Shown here piece after piece: positions 19,821 to 28,704 of a stretch of DNA of 41,561 nucleotides. The stretch is from contig NZ_LT855389.1 of assembly GCF_900184735.1 (NCBI RefSeq), positions 1-41,561 of the forward strand, read 5' to 3'. The DNA comes from Paucisalibacillus globulus (GTDB lineage Bacteria > Bacillota > Bacilli > Bacillales > Amphibacillaceae). Each line of letters opens with the position of its first letter. The first letter of the stretch is position 1. Both the position numbers and the translations under genes were made by a program. The notes below the pieces were generated by a model. The model did not search any database, had not been told where the DNA came from, and was given only the letters and a program-made list of their open reading frames with translations.

Positions 19821-20639
19821 TCACGGGAAACGTGGGAATTGACCAAAGTCTGGTTTTCTTTTCTCCTTGAACGCGTCTCTTCCTTCTTTTGCCTCATCCG
19901 TTGTATAGTAAAGAAGTGTTGCATCTCCACCCATTTGTTGCAGACCAGCCAAACCATCGGTTGCAGCATTAAATGAAGCTTTTAGGAAACGTAGTGCAGT
20001 TGGTGATTTTTCTAAAATTTCTTCACACCATTGTAATGTTTCTTCCTCTAGTTTTTCTAACGGTACCACTTTATTTACCATACCCATCTCATATGCTTCT
20101 TCTGCATTGTATTGACGGCATAGGTACCAGATCTCACGTGCTCGTTTTTGACCAACCATTTCAGCAAGTAATCCAGCTCCATATCCAGCATCAAAGCTTC
20201 CTACTTTTGGTCCAGTTTGTCCAAATTTCGCGTTATCAGCAGCGATAGTTAAGTCACAAACAACATGTAGCACGTGTCCGCCACCAATAGCATATCCAGC
20301 AACCATTGCAATTACTGGCTTTGGAATAGTACGGATTAAACGTTGTAAATCTAACACATTAAGACGTGGAATGTGATCAGATCCTACATATCCACCATGT
20401 CCTCGAACAGATTGATCTCCTCCAGAACAAAATGCTAAATCCCCTGCACCCGTTAAGATAATAACTCCCACTGATGAATCATCACGAGCATCTGCAAATG
20501 CATCGATCATTTCATTTACAGTTAGTGGTGTAAAAGCATTACGCTTTTCAGGACGGTTAATCGTTACTTTTGCAACACCGTTGTATTTTTCATAAATTAT
20601 TTCTTCGTATTCACGAACTTTCTCCCATTGTACAGTCAT
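19821..20639 (-). CDS. menB: 1,4-Dihydroxy-2-naphthoyl-CoA synthase
   Basis: A crotonase-fold enzyme that cyclises o-succinylbenzoyl-CoA to 1,4-dihydroxy-2-naphthoyl-CoA in menaquinone synthesis. It is 272 residues, the typical length. MenB motifs include [15 protein letters not shown] in the active site, the oxyanion-hole stretch [36 protein letters not shown], and the C-terminal [21 protein letters not shown] precedes the ATG. It is the fourth gene of menF-D-H-B. The 100-nt gap from menH holds a 9-bp inverted repeat (AATATTCCG/CGGAATATT) of unknown role. Confidence 0.98.
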   Translation of the reverse strand: MTVQWEKVREYEEIIYEKYNGVAKVTINRPEKRNAFTPLTVNEMIDAFADARDDSSVGVIILTGAGDLAFCSGGDQSVRGHGGYVGSDHIPRLNVLDLQRLIRTIPKPVIAMVAGYAIGGGHVLHVVCDLTIAADNAKFGQTGPKVGSFDAGYGAGLLAEMVGQKRAREIWYLCRQYNAEEAYEMGMVNKVVPLEKLEEETLQWCEEILEKSPTALRFLKASFNAATDGLAGLQQMGGDATLLYYTTDEAKEGRDAFKEKRKPDFGQFPRFP

Positions 20640-20740
20640 GGAAATCCTCCTTCATTACTATGTATTTATAAAGCTTTTGGAAAGACTCACATCCAATATT
20701 CCGTTATGAATGTGGCTGTTTTTTATGCAACCGGAATATT

Positions 20741-21544
20741 TTACCTAATTGCTAAAATAAACTCCTCTACTAGTTTACCAAAAAACCTCGGTTGTTCCAC
20801 ATGAATTGCATGCCCAGTTTTCTCTACAATTAATAATTCGCTATTTTCAATGGAATTCTGCATCCTTTTATTAATGCCTATAAATTTCAGATCCCATTCT
20901 CCTACCACTAGTAACACAGGAATCTTTAGGTTTGGTAGGTCATTCCAGTAACTAGGTTGACTTCCGGTACCCATAGACCTCAACGATAAGGCGAGACCTT
21001 CTTTTGAGTGTGATAATCGTTCCTTTCGAATAGCATTACGAACTTCAATAGGTAATTGTTTTTGTGATTCAAACATGGGAATATTCTCCCAAAAATCAAT
21101 AAATGATTCTAACCCTTCCTGTTCTATTTTTTGGGCTAGCATTTCATCATTTGCCTTACGTGTAATTCTTTCCTCTTCCACTTCAAGACCGGGGGAAGCA
21201 CTCTCTAAGATTAAGGATTTCAACTGTCTTCCATATTTAATTGCAAAGGACAGAGCAGTTCTCCCACCCATAGAGTAACCAACTAAATGAAACGTTTTAA
21301 TATCATGTTTATCTAGTAGGTCATGGATATCTTGGCAACATTGCTCCATCGTTATGGTTGTTGGTGCAATTGTCTTTCCATGCCCAGGTAGATCCACCAC
21401 AAATAGTTTATATTTTTGCTTATAATTATCGATAAATGATGACCAGGTCTTCGTACTTCCAGTAAATCCATGAAATAGTACTATTACCTCGCCTTCCCCA
21501 TGTATCTCATACCAATAACTAGTGCCCCGAATAACATGCCTCAA
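20741..21544 (-). CDS. menH: MenH, 2-succinyl-6-hydroxy-2,4-cyclohexadiene-1-carboxylate synthase
   Basis: A 267-residue alpha/beta hydrolase. The oxyanion segment LFHGFTGSTKTW is near residue 23, the nucleophile elbow GYSMGGR near 89, an Asp-containing VVGEWDLK and the catalytic His in KTGHAIHVEQP near the C-terminus. In menaquinone synthesis it eliminates pyruvate from the MenD product. It matches ytxM (menH) of B. subtilis in place and length. The start is TTG at 21544, overlapping the menD stop in the string TTGA. No strong ribosome site is seen, so translation is probably coupled to menD. Confidence 0.93.
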   Translation of the reverse strand: MRHVIRGTSYWYEIHGEGEVIVLFHGFTGSTKTWSSFIDNYKQKYKLFVVDLPGHGKTIAPTTITMEQCCQDIHDLLDKHDIKTFHLVGYSMGGRTALSFAIKYGRQLKSLILESASPGLEVEEERITRKANDEMLAQKIEQEGLESFIDFWENIPMFESQKQLPIEVRNAIRKERLSHSKEGLALSLRSMGTGSQPSYWNDLPNLKIPVLLVVGEWDLKFIGINKRMQNSIENSELLIVEKTGHAIHVEQPRFFGKLVEEFILAIR

Positions 21545-23286
21545 TCTATCACCGACTTCAAGATTTCTTCCTCAATGTCACGCCAAATATCTCGGTGCCA
21601 ATGAAGATTTTCCGTTCGATCCGTTTTCACTTCAACTATGGATAAACCTTTTTCCTCGTAACTCTTTAGGAGAGCCTCTTTTAACTCATCAATATTCATC
21701 GGATTATGATAGAATCCACCATACATGTTAATCGCCTGTTCAAATTCAATGTTTAATGGAGTTCCAAATAAAGCTTCAAAATGTTTCTCCTGTTTAGCTT
21801 GTGGTAAGAAAGAAAAGATTCCTCCACCATTATTATTTACCACTAAAATCGTGATATTAAGCTTGTAATGCTTAGCTGCAAGTAACCCGTTCATATCATG
21901 GAAAAAGGATAAATCTCCTAATAACAAGGTAACAGGTTGACCAGATGCAGCTGCACCAATTCCACTTGAAACCATTCCATCAATCCCATTTGCGCCACGA
22001 TTAGCTAATAGTCTGAGATTCTTTGGACCAGTTAGCAGGAAAGTATCGACATCACGAATAGCCATACTATTCCCTACATATAAGCTACTATTATTAGGGA
22101 TTACCTCCATCAACTGTTTTACTGTTTCACCTTCTGTTAGTATTTCATCAGAGGCCTTTACTAGATGAGTTTTAGCAATAGCATTTAATTTTTTCCAAAG
22201 TGCTAGCCATTCAGATTCTTCACGTTGTAAATGTGCACCAAACTCTAATAGTCCAGAGCATAATGATATTGGATCAGCAAATATAAATTCTGTTGGATTT
22301 CCAACTGGTTCTCGATAACCCGCACTAGACTCTACAACATATTGAGTAACATCTGGATTTTCTTTCACATAAAAAAGATATGCTTTTGATACAGGCATAG
22401 CGCCAAAGCGGAGAATATAATCTGGTTTTAATGTAGAACGAATCTTTCCACCTCGTAAAAAAGCATCATAACTTTCGATTATATTCTCGGTGGAATGAGC
22501 ACCTGTTCTAATCTGTGATAGTGGGTCCGCAAGTACTGGAACTCCCCAAGCATTCGCAAGTAATGTCACTGCTTCTGCTAAATCTTCATCTACTTGGGGG
22601 CCACAAACAATAATCCCTTTCTTGGTAGAAGTTAATTTATCAGCTAAGAGCTTTACGAACTCTTCAGACAGTTTCTTTTTCCCTTCATGCCAAATTGTAT
22701 ATGGTTCCCGTAATGGCTCTCCCCAAAGATTCTCCAATGAAAAGTCTGGAATTAATGGTTCTCGGAATGGGAAGTTTAAATGAACTGGCCCTGCGTTTCC
22801 GGATAATGCTTGGTTAATTGCACGAGCTGCCCGAGTTCTAACATAGGACAATGAAGTTTCACTTGAATCTGGCAAAGCCATCTCGTGAAAGCTTTTTACA
22901 TAATCCCCAAAAAGCTTAATCTGATCAATTGCTTGTGGTGCACCAACATCTCTAAGCTCATGTGGCCTGTCCGCAGTCAATGCGATTAATGGCACCCTGC
23001 TTTGATGAGCTTCTACAATCGCAGGAAAATAGTTTGCTGCAGCTGTTCCAGATGAGCAAAGAAGTGCCACTGGCCGCTTTGTTTGTTTAGCCAATCCTAA
23101 ACCAAAAAATGCAGCAGAGCGCTCATCTAACACGATCCACTCTCCTATATCAGGATGTTCAGCAAATAATAGTGCAAGTGGTGTGGAACGAGAGCCAGGG
23201 GATATAACAACATCGGTTAAACCACTTTTTGATAGCTCATCTACAAAATTTGCAATATATCTTGTTAAGTGTTCGGTATGATTCAT
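21541..23286 (-). CDS. menD: MenD, SEPHCHC synthase (thiamine-diphosphate enzyme)
   Basis: A 581-residue ThDP-dependent enzyme. It adds decarboxylated 2-oxoglutarate to isochorismate, the first committed step of menaquinone synthesis. The N-terminal SPGSRSTPLALLFA motif, the central GPVHLNFPFREPL segment, and the C-terminal ThDP/metal motif starting GDLSFFHDMNGLL are present. It begins 3 nt after the menF stop; the ribosome site GGGGGA lies within the last menF codons. It overlaps menH by four bases. All this supports one tightly coupled operon. Confidence 0.98.
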   Translation of the reverse strand: MNHTEHLTRYIANFVDELSKSGLTDVVISPGSRSTPLALLFAEHPDIGEWIVLDERSAAFFGLGLAKQTKRPVALLCSSGTAAANYFPAIVEAHQSRVPLIALTADRPHELRDVGAPQAIDQIKLFGDYVKSFHEMALPDSSETSLSYVRTRAARAINQALSGNAGPVHLNFPFREPLIPDFSLENLWGEPLREPYTIWHEGKKKLSEEFVKLLADKLTSTKKGIIVCGPQVDEDLAEAVTLLANAWGVPVLADPLSQIRTGAHSTENIIESYDAFLRGGKIRSTLKPDYILRFGAMPVSKAYLFYVKENPDVTQYVVESSAGYREPVGNPTEFIFADPISLCSGLLEFGAHLQREESEWLALWKKLNAIAKTHLVKASDEILTEGETVKQLMEVIPNNSSLYVGNSMAIRDVDTFLLTGPKNLRLLANRGANGIDGMVSSGIGAAASGQPVTLLLGDLSFFHDMNGLLAAKHYKLNITILVVNNNGGGIFSFLPQAKQEKHFEALFGTPLNIEFEQAINMYGGFYHNPMNIDELKEALLKSYEEKGLSIVEVKTDRTENLHWHRDIWRDIEEEILKSVID

Positions 23287-23289
23287 CTA

Positions 23290-24669
23290 TTATCCCCCTA
23301 GGATGTTTAACATCGGTAAAAATTTAATTCTCGTTTCTTCAAATTCTGCTTGCGGATCTGAATCCTTTACCACTCCACAACCAGCAAATAAGGAGGCCTT
23401 ATTCCCCTGGATTAGACCTGAGCGAATTGCTACTGCAAATTCTCCATTTTGATAACTATCTACCCAACCAAAAGGAGCTCCGTACCAACCACGATCCAAT
23501 AGTTCATATTCCCTTATATAGGTTATAGCTTCTTCCGTCGGCTCTCCGCCTAAAGCTGGTGTCGGATGAAGTTTCTTGATTACATCAAAAATGCTGTAAC
23601 CTTCTTGGAACAAACCTCGAACCGGTGTATACAAGTGTTGTAAATTCCTCAGTTTATACAGAACAGGTTTGTCTGGAATCTGCATATCCACACAAAACTC
23701 CTCAATTGATTTCCTTATCATTTGAACAACAAAATTATGTTCTTCCAAGTTTTTCTGATCGTGTAGTAATTGATATCCTAATTCGCTATCCTCATTCTCT
23801 GTTTTACCTCTTGGTGCGGTACCTGCTAAACAAGTAGATAACAGTTCATTATGCTCAACCTTTACAAGACGTTCAGGTGTAGCCCCAATAAAACAGTTCT
23901 GATCTTTTTCATAAGCAAAAATATAACTGGTTGGTTGTGATTCCATTAAATCTTTTAAAGCTTTCGTTATTCCAATCTTCTCAGAGAATGTTAATCGTAA
24001 TTCTCTAGCTAACACCACTTTTTCGAGACTACTTTCGGAAATATATGATGTGGTTTGTTGAACTAATTTTCTCCATTGTTCAGGTTCAATTTCTTTCTTA
24101 TCAATAATAGTTGGCTTCTGTTGTTTCTTTGCTTGATAGGATACTAACCATTCCTCTTGTTCGGTTAGGATTTGGTCTATTCTATCGGGGTCATCTTTTC
24201 CAGTTACGAGAACTGTCACCGTTAAATAACTTGCTTCCTCATTAACTAATAACATAAAGATAGGAATCCGTAACTCATTTTTAGAAAAAGCATCCCATAA
24301 ATCAGAACGGGGTTTTTCTGGATCAAAGTCCATTCCTCCAATTGCTGATATACCAGTTCCAGGTACCTTATACGGATTATGGATAACTGCATTTGTTAGG
24401 ACTGTGTTCCAATTCTTGTCTAATCCTGAAACCCCAGACTCCGCTGTGATAGTATATGCATTCCCTAATCCTACTAGAGTGAAATCATCTAACGTACTCA
24501 TCCAAAAAGACCGTTCCATATGTAAATGTAAACCCGCTTCAAAAAAATGAAGAGGATTAATTGATTCCATTTTCTTCGTAAAACTTACCAGTTTTGATTC
24601 AGAGGATTGTAAATTACGAATCACTTTATCCAAAGTGGAGCGTATTGTTTCCTCTTTAACCTCTACCAT
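23290..24669 (-). CDS. menF: Isochorismate synthase
   Basis: A 459-residue chorismate-binding enzyme converting chorismate to isochorismate. Family motifs in the C-terminal half: FIGATPERLV, CLAGTAPRGKT, HPTPALGGEPTEEA, and RGWYGAPFGWVDSYQNGEFAVAIRSGLI. The isochorismate reaction, rather than anthranilate or salicylate synthesis, is inferred from its place at the head of the men operon. GGAGGGT precedes the ATG. It is transcribed divergently from menA with a 180-bp gap. Confidence 0.96.
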   Translation of the reverse strand: MVEVKEETIRSTLDKVIRNLQSSESKLVSFTKKMESINPLHFFEAGLHLHMERSFWMSTLDDFTLVGLGNAYTITAESGVSGLDKNWNTVLTNAVIHNPYKVPGTGISAIGGMDFDPEKPRSDLWDAFSKNELRIPIFMLLVNEEASYLTVTVLVTGKDDPDRIDQILTEQEEWLVSYQAKKQQKPTIIDKKEIEPEQWRKLVQQTTSYISESSLEKVVLARELRLTFSEKIGITKALKDLMESQPTSYIFAYEKDQNCFIGATPERLVKVEHNELLSTCLAGTAPRGKTENEDSELGYQLLHDQKNLEEHNFVVQMIRKSIEEFCVDMQIPDKPVLYKLRNLQHLYTPVRGLFQEGYSIFDVIKKLHPTPALGGEPTEEAITYIREYELLDRGWYGAPFGWVDSYQNGEFAVAIRSGLIQGNKASLFAGCGVVKDSDPQAEFEETRIKFLPMLNILGG

Positions 24670-24788
24670 TCCTTACCCTCCAAAAAAACACATAATAGTC
24701 CAACTCTTATTCTATTCCCTTTTTCTTAGTTTCTCAAGAAAACAACTATCTAACCACTAAAACTATCAACTCGAATACTGCTACATCG

Positions 24789-24817
24789 TTGACACCCCCA
24801 TCCTTTTTGCCTAAACT
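24789..24817 (+). promoter_or_regulatory. Probable menA promoter
   Basis: A perfect TTGACA at 24789-24794, a 17-nt spacer and TAAACT (24812-24817, four of six consensus bases). The start would lie about 25 nt before the menA ATG. Confidence 0.5.
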
Positions 24818-24849
24818 GAATATGATATTACGATAAGGAGATTCAGGAT

Positions 24850-25788
24850 ATGGCAACAACAACAGATAAAGACCAAATCAAAGAAGCCTTAAACGAAAAA
24901 AGCGGCTTTCACGTATGGTGGCGTTTACTAAGACCACATACCCTTACAGCTTCCTTTGTTCCAGTTTTTGTAGGAACCATGATTGCATTAAACACAGACG
25001 GCATTCATATATTTGTATTTCTAGCAATGTTAATAGCATCCATGCTAATTCAATCTGCTACCAATATGTTTAATGAATACTATGACTACGTTAGAGGCCT
25101 TGACTCAGATGAATCTGTTGGAATAGGTGGAACTATCGTTCGTGATGGTATCCAACCAAAAACCGTACTACGTCTTGCGCTAATTTTTTATGGCATAGCT
25201 CTCCTACTCGGACTATACATTTGTATGGTTTCTAGTTGGTGGATTGCTGTAGTTGGACTAATCTGTATGTTATTTGGTTATCTCTATACAGGTGGCCCTC
25301 TACCAATTTCCTCTACACCATTTGGAGAGGTATTCTCGGGGTTATTAATGGGGACGGTTATTATTGGGATCAGTTACTTTATTCAAACAGGAACTATTAA
25401 TAGCTTTGTTATCTTCATATCGATACCCGTAGCAATTTTCATCGGATGTATCATGCTCTCTAATAACATCCGTGATTTAGACGGGGATGAAAAAGGTGGA
25501 CGCAAAACACTCGCTATCCTGATTGGAAGGGAGAATGCTGTTCGATTTCTAGGACTATTATTCTTTGTAGCATTCTTCTTCACCCTATATTTAATTCTGG
25601 TTGATGTATTACCATTATGGTCATTCATCACCTTTATTGCAGTAATTCCAGCAATAAAAGTAGTAAAAGGTTTCAAAGGAAAAACAGAACCTTTAGAGAT
25701 GATGCCTGCTATGGTGTTAACAGGAAAAACAAACACAATTTATGGGTTCTTGTTAGGATTATCATTGTTAATTTATTATTTCATCTAA
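24850..25788 (+). CDS. menA: 1,4-Dihydroxy-2-naphthoate polyprenyltransferase
   Basis: An integral membrane prenyltransferase of 312 residues with about eight to nine hydrophobic helices. It attaches the polyprenyl tail to DHNA, giving demethylmenaquinone. The two aspartate-rich motifs of the UbiA superfamily are seen: NMFNEYYDYVRGLDSDE near residue 74 and NNIRDLDGDEKGGRKT near 203. An AAGGAG ribosome site lies 9 nt before the ATG. It diverges from menF, as in B. subtilis, and a thioesterase gene follows after 35 nt on the same strand. Confidence 0.97.
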   Translation: MATTTDKDQIKEALNEKSGFHVWWRLLRPHTLTASFVPVFVGTMIALNTDGIHIFVFLAMLIASMLIQSATNMFNEYYDYVRGLDSDESVGIGGTIVRDGIQPKTVLRLALIFYGIALLLGLYICMVSSWWIAVVGLICMLFGYLYTGGPLPISSTPFGEVFSGLLMGTVIIGISYFIQTGTINSFVIFISIPVAIFIGCIMLSNNIRDLDGDEKGGRKTLAILIGRENAVRFLGLLFFVAFFFTLYLILVDVLPLWSFITFIAVIPAIKVVKGFKGKTEPLEMMPAMVLTGKTNTIYGFLLGLSLLIYYFI

Positions 25789-25823
25789 GAACTACTGAAT
25801 GACACTTATTAGGGGGAATTTAG

Positions 25824-26210
25824 ATGGAATCAAAAGACACGCTTTTAGAATCGCTTGGAATTGAGACAGTATCGTTGGAAAAAGATCTAGTTGTGATGAC
25901 AATGCCTGTAGATAAACGTACACACCAACCATTAGGTTATTTACATGGTGGCGCTAATGTTGCACTAGCCGAATCGGCTGCTAGTGTTGGTGCTTGTTTA
26001 CATGTTGACTTAGACAAATTCCATGTGTTTGGTATTGAAATTAATGCCAATCATATTAAGAGTAAAAAAGACGGAATCGTTACAGCAAAAGCAAAGCCTA
26101 TCCATGTTGGAAAGTCTTCTATGGTATGGGAGATTAATATTGTGGACGAGGAAGAAAACTTAATCTGTATCTCCAGGTGTACTGTTGCAGTAGTACCTAA
26201 AAAAAGCTAA
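25824..26210 (+). CDS. Hotdog-fold thioesterase, probable DHNA-CoA thioesterase (YuxO/MenI-like)
   Basis: A 128-residue PaaI/YbdB-type hotdog protein with the active-site stretch YLHGGANVALAESAAS (residues 38-53), where His40 and Glu50 are typical catalytic residues. Hydrolysis of 1,4-dihydroxy-2-naphthoyl-CoA, the step between MenB and MenA, is inferred from its place directly after menA. Family members also act on other acyl-CoAs. A TAGGGGG ribosome site precedes the ATG. Its stop codon lies inside the stem of the following terminator. Confidence 0.85.
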   Translation: MESKDTLLESLGIETVSLEKDLVVMTMPVDKRTHQPLGYLHGGANVALAESAASVGACLHVDLDKFHVFGIEINANHIKSKKDGIVTAKAKPIHVGKSSMVWEINIVDEEENLICISRCTVAVVPKKS

Positions 26211-26236
26211 TCCATTTATATGGATTAGCTTTTTTT
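26204..26236. terminator. Bidirectional terminator between the thioesterase gene and ribU
   Basis: AAGCTAATCCAT (26204-26215) pairs with ATGGATTAGCTT (26220-26231) around TTAT, with a T-run on the plus strand and an A-run (T on the minus) on the other side. It overlaps the thioesterase stop codon. Confidence 0.88.
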
Positions 26237-26245
26237 TGATAACTT

Positions 26246-26830
26246 TTATGCAAATTTAGCTTGTTGTTGTTCAATCCAGCGACGCATTTTAATATAGATT
26301 GGGACAAATAACAAGGTAACAATTATTCCTTTAATCACATTAAACGGAAGAATGGCAGCTAATATCGTTCCTAGCTTAGCAGCATGAGTCATTTCTCCCC
26401 ATCCCATCATTAATCCATATACCGGTAATAAGATGAAATAATTAAATACACCTAGACCGATAGCCATGATTATTGTTCCAGTAACTAAGCCTGAGACAAT
26501 ACTCTTAACACTCTTATACTTGTGATAAAGAATCCCGATTGGGAGCACAAGTAAAGCACCTGCTAAAAAGTTTGCTGTTACTCCGACAATTTCTCCCCCA
26601 CCTATTGCTAAATAGAGAACATTTTTAATTGCTACTACAACAATACCTGCTACTGGAGAAAAAATAAGTGAAGCCATTATGGCAGGGACATCACTAAAGT
26701 CAATCTTTAAGTAGCTTGGTAATAATGGAAGCGGAAAATTGATAAAGAACAATAATAGAGACACCGCTCCTAATAAAGATAAAATAATAAGTCTTGATAA
26801 ATTCGATGATTGCATGTTAGTTTTTTGCAT
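26246..26830 (-). CDS. ribU: Riboflavin ECF transporter S component RibU
   Basis: A 194-residue membrane protein with about five to six hydrophobic helices. It has the RibU-type N-terminal stretch LSLLGAVSLLLFFINFPLPLLPSYLKIDFSDVP, shown here in part. Charged residues after the last helix (IYIKMRRWIEQQQAKFA) face the cytoplasm. It binds riboflavin outside the cell and works with the shared EcfA/EcfT module, not encoded here. Three ATGs overlap; the one at 26830 is 7 nt from AGGAGG (26838-26843), the others are too close. An FMN riboswitch controls it. Confidence 0.93.
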   Translation of the reverse strand: MQKTNMQSSNLSRLIILSLLGAVSLLLFFINFPLPLLPSYLKIDFSDVPAIMASLIFSPVAGIVVVAIKNVLYLAIGGGEIVGVTANFLAGALLVLPIGILYHKYKSVKSIVSGLVTGTIIMAIGLGVFNYFILLPVYGLMMGWGEMTHAAKLGTILAAILPFNVIKGIIVTLLFVPIYIKMRRWIEQQQAKFA

Positions 26831-26900
26831 CATCATACCTCCTTCATCTAGTTATCGATTCACATCTCGTGATGAAGGAGAGCCTATTCCTTAAAAACTA

Positions 26901-26940
26901 AAAAACCCTAAAGCCAGACCTAATTCGGGGCTTTAGGGTT
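26901..26940 (-). terminator. FMN-riboswitch terminator upstream of ribU
   Basis: On the minus strand AACCCTAAAGCC (26929-26940 complement) pairs with GGCTTTAGGGTT (26904-26915 complement), then a T-run. It lies between the RFN aptamer and the ribU start. Confidence 0.88.
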
Positions 26941-26996
26941 AAATCATCATAGGAAATAAAGGCACACATATAAATGTACCAATGGTTCAGCTCGAC

Positions 26997-27134
26997 ATCT
27001 TCTCCCATCCAGACTTTAACTGTCGGTCCTGGACTCACACCAGGTCAACCGTTTGATGATGTTCAAACAGTTCACGGACTTAGAACGTAATGTTCATTAC
27101 CGCCGGTCGGGAATTGCACCCTGCCCCGAAGATG
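26997..27134 (-). promoter_or_regulatory. FMN riboswitch (RFN element)
   Basis: On the minus strand the conserved RFN segments occur in order: ATCTTCGGGGCAGGGTG, AATTCCCGACCGGCGGT, AGTCCGTGAAC, a variable hairpin, TGGTGTGAGTCCAGGACCG, ACAGTTAAAGTCTGGATGG and GAGAAGATG closing the basal stem. By family knowledge FMN binding promotes the downstream terminator and lowers riboflavin uptake. Confidence 0.97.
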
Positions 27135-27160
27135 GAATCGATATTTAATTGTCAATTATT

Positions 27161-27189
27161 ATTATACATAGGATACGGTAATTTGAAAA
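27161..27189 (-). promoter_or_regulatory. Promoter of the FMN riboswitch leader
   Basis: On the minus strand TATAAT (27161-27166) with a 17-nt spacer and TTTTCA (27184-27189). It lies just upstream of the aptamer and inside an open frame made by the neighbouring repeats, which argues that frame is not a gene. Confidence 0.6.
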
Positions 27190-27239
27190 GGGTTTTGTTT
27201 GAATTCGAGATAAATTATTTCAATAAACCACGTCGGATC

Positions 27240-27443
27240 GGAGTTCTCATAGACATTTTTAACTAAATTCCTCCTAATTTGTCTAAGTGGAAGTGTCTCA
27301 TGAACATTTTTCATGGAATTACTCCCATTCTGTCTTTGAGGAACAGTCTCATGGACATTTTTTATGAAATTTCTCCCAATCTGTCTTTGAGAACTAGTCT
27401 CATGGACATTTTCAGCCATTAACAACGTAAATTGTCTTAGAGA
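27240..27443. repeat. 51-bp tandem repeat array
   Basis: Three well-matched 51-bp units plus diverged partial units at both ends. On the minus strand each unit translates to 17 residues of the form KNVHETVPQRQNGSNSM. A 111-codon open frame (27162-27497) covers it. Its GTG start lies in the terminator of the upstream peptidase gene and its 3' end covers the riboswitch promoter, so I treat the array as non-coding. It fills the gap between the M42 peptidase and the ribU leader. Confidence 0.8.
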
Positions 27444-27473
27444 AAAATAAACCATTATATCATAATTAAAAAA

Positions 27474-27504
27474 GGCGTCAGAACTCACTTCTGCCACCTT
27501 TTTT
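27474..27504. terminator. Terminator of the M42 peptidase gene
   Basis: GGCGTCAGAA (27474-27483) pairs with TTCTGCCACC (27489-27498) with one mismatch and one G-T pair, flanked by A and T runs on both sides. Confidence 0.8.
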
Positions 27505-27516
27505 CTCGGAACATTA

Positions 27517-28572
27517 TTAATCTAAAGGATTCAAACTCTCTTCCCCTGTTAACCCACTGATCATTTCAACTAGCAGTTCAATTTCTTGGTCAATATCAGT
27601 AAAGCTCGCTGTTTCTACCGGGGAGTGCATATAACGCAGTGGTAAAGAAACTAATGAAACAGGAACACCTTTACCAGTATAACGCATTTTATCTGCATCT
27701 GTTCCAGTATGTCTTGGTGTTAGTTCATATTGAACATCCATTTGTATTCTTTTAGCTGTCTTCTCTAATAACTCATTTATTTTACGATTAATTGGAGCAC
27801 CCTTTGCTAGGACAGGACCTTTCTCAAGTCGCACATCACCATGCTTATTTTTATTTACTCCAGGGTAATCCGTTGCAAATGTAACATCACATGCAATTGC
27901 CATAGTTGGATTTATTCCGGCAGCAGCAAAATATGCCCCACCCATATTGGTCTCTTCATTTACAGTACTTGCTGCATAAACTCCAACTCTACACCCTTTT
28001 TCTTTTAACTGGCGAAGAACTTCTGCCACAATAAATGCTCCCGTTCGGTTATCCAATCCGCGTCCAGAAACATAACGGTCCATTAGAATTTCCGGTTCTG
28101 TTTTATAGACGACTAGATCACCAATTTGCACATATTGTTCTGCTTCCCCTTTCGTCTTAAAACCACAATCGATAAATAAGTCCTCTAGGTCAAAATCGTT
28201 TTTCAAACCACCGTGATGTTGTGCATTAACACCAATTACACCCGTGACCGTTCCTCCAAAACCTAATACAATTGTTTTCATACCAACTGCAGCCTTAGGA
28301 TTAATTCCACCCATTTTATCAAAATGCAAAAATCCATTTTCATCAATGCGATTCACAACAAGAGCAATCTCATCGCAATGTCCGGCAAGTAATACTTTAA
28401 ATTCCGCTTCCGGATTTAAAACTCCTATAACATTACCAGCGTTATCTGTTAATACATCATCCGCAAAGCCTTTGTAATAATCACGCATTTTACGTTGAAT
28501 CGCTACCTCATCACTAGATGGTGATGGAGTTCGCAGTATTTCTAATAAAAAATCTCGGTTCGTTTTTTTCAA
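27517..28572 (-). CDS. M42-family metallo-aminopeptidase (YtoP-like)
   Basis: A 351-residue cytoplasmic dinuclear-zinc aminopeptidase of the FrvX/YsdC/YtoP group. Metal-ligand motifs are AGHCDEIALVV near residue 68, the bridging-Asp segment SGRGLDNRTGAF near 169, EETNMGGAYFAA near 207, ACDVTFATDYPG near 228 and a late TPRHTGTDAD. MRYMHSPVETAS-type residues (PLRYMHSPVETAS) close the site. The start is TTG at 28572 with GAAGGAG 10 nt upstream. It diverges from the thioredoxin-fold gene; a similar ytoP-ytpP pairing exists in B. subtilis. Confidence 0.92.
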   Translation of the reverse strand: MKKTNRDFLLEILRTPSPSSDEVAIQRKMRDYYKGFADDVLTDNAGNVIGVLNPEAEFKVLLAGHCDEIALVVNRIDENGFLHFDKMGGINPKAAVGMKTIVLGFGGTVTGVIGVNAQHHGGLKNDFDLEDLFIDCGFKTKGEAEQYVQIGDLVVYKTEPEILMDRYVSGRGLDNRTGAFIVAEVLRQLKEKGCRVGVYAASTVNEETNMGGAYFAAAGINPTMAIACDVTFATDYPGVNKNKHGDVRLEKGPVLAKGAPINRKINELLEKTAKRIQMDVQYELTPRHTGTDADKMRYTGKGVPVSLVSLPLRYMHSPVETASFTDIDQEIELLVEMISGLTGEESLNPLD

Positions 28573-28704
28573 GTCCAGGCAACTCCTTCTTATGTATAAA
28601 ATTCCTTTTTTATCATATCAAAATTTTCTGTATCAAGCACTTTTATTTACCCAAATTTAAATAATGATTACAATCAAATTAACATATCAATAGGAGGAAT
28701 TAAC

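Noticed and set aside
20695-20740. Terminator between menH and menB
   Set aside because: The inverted repeat AATATTCCG/CGGAATATT is short with a long loop and no T-run, so it is noted under menB but not called a terminator.
27162-27497. A 111-residue frame on the minus strand with 17-residue repeats
   Set aside because: Its GTG start is inside the terminator of the upstream peptidase gene, its end overlaps the riboswitch promoter, and the repeat is a simple 51-bp tandem array.
28650-28700. Possible Fur, Zur or PerR box before the thioredoxin-fold gene
   Set aside because: AATGATTACAATCAAATT is AT-rich and only loosely palindromic; it does not match those consensus boxes well.
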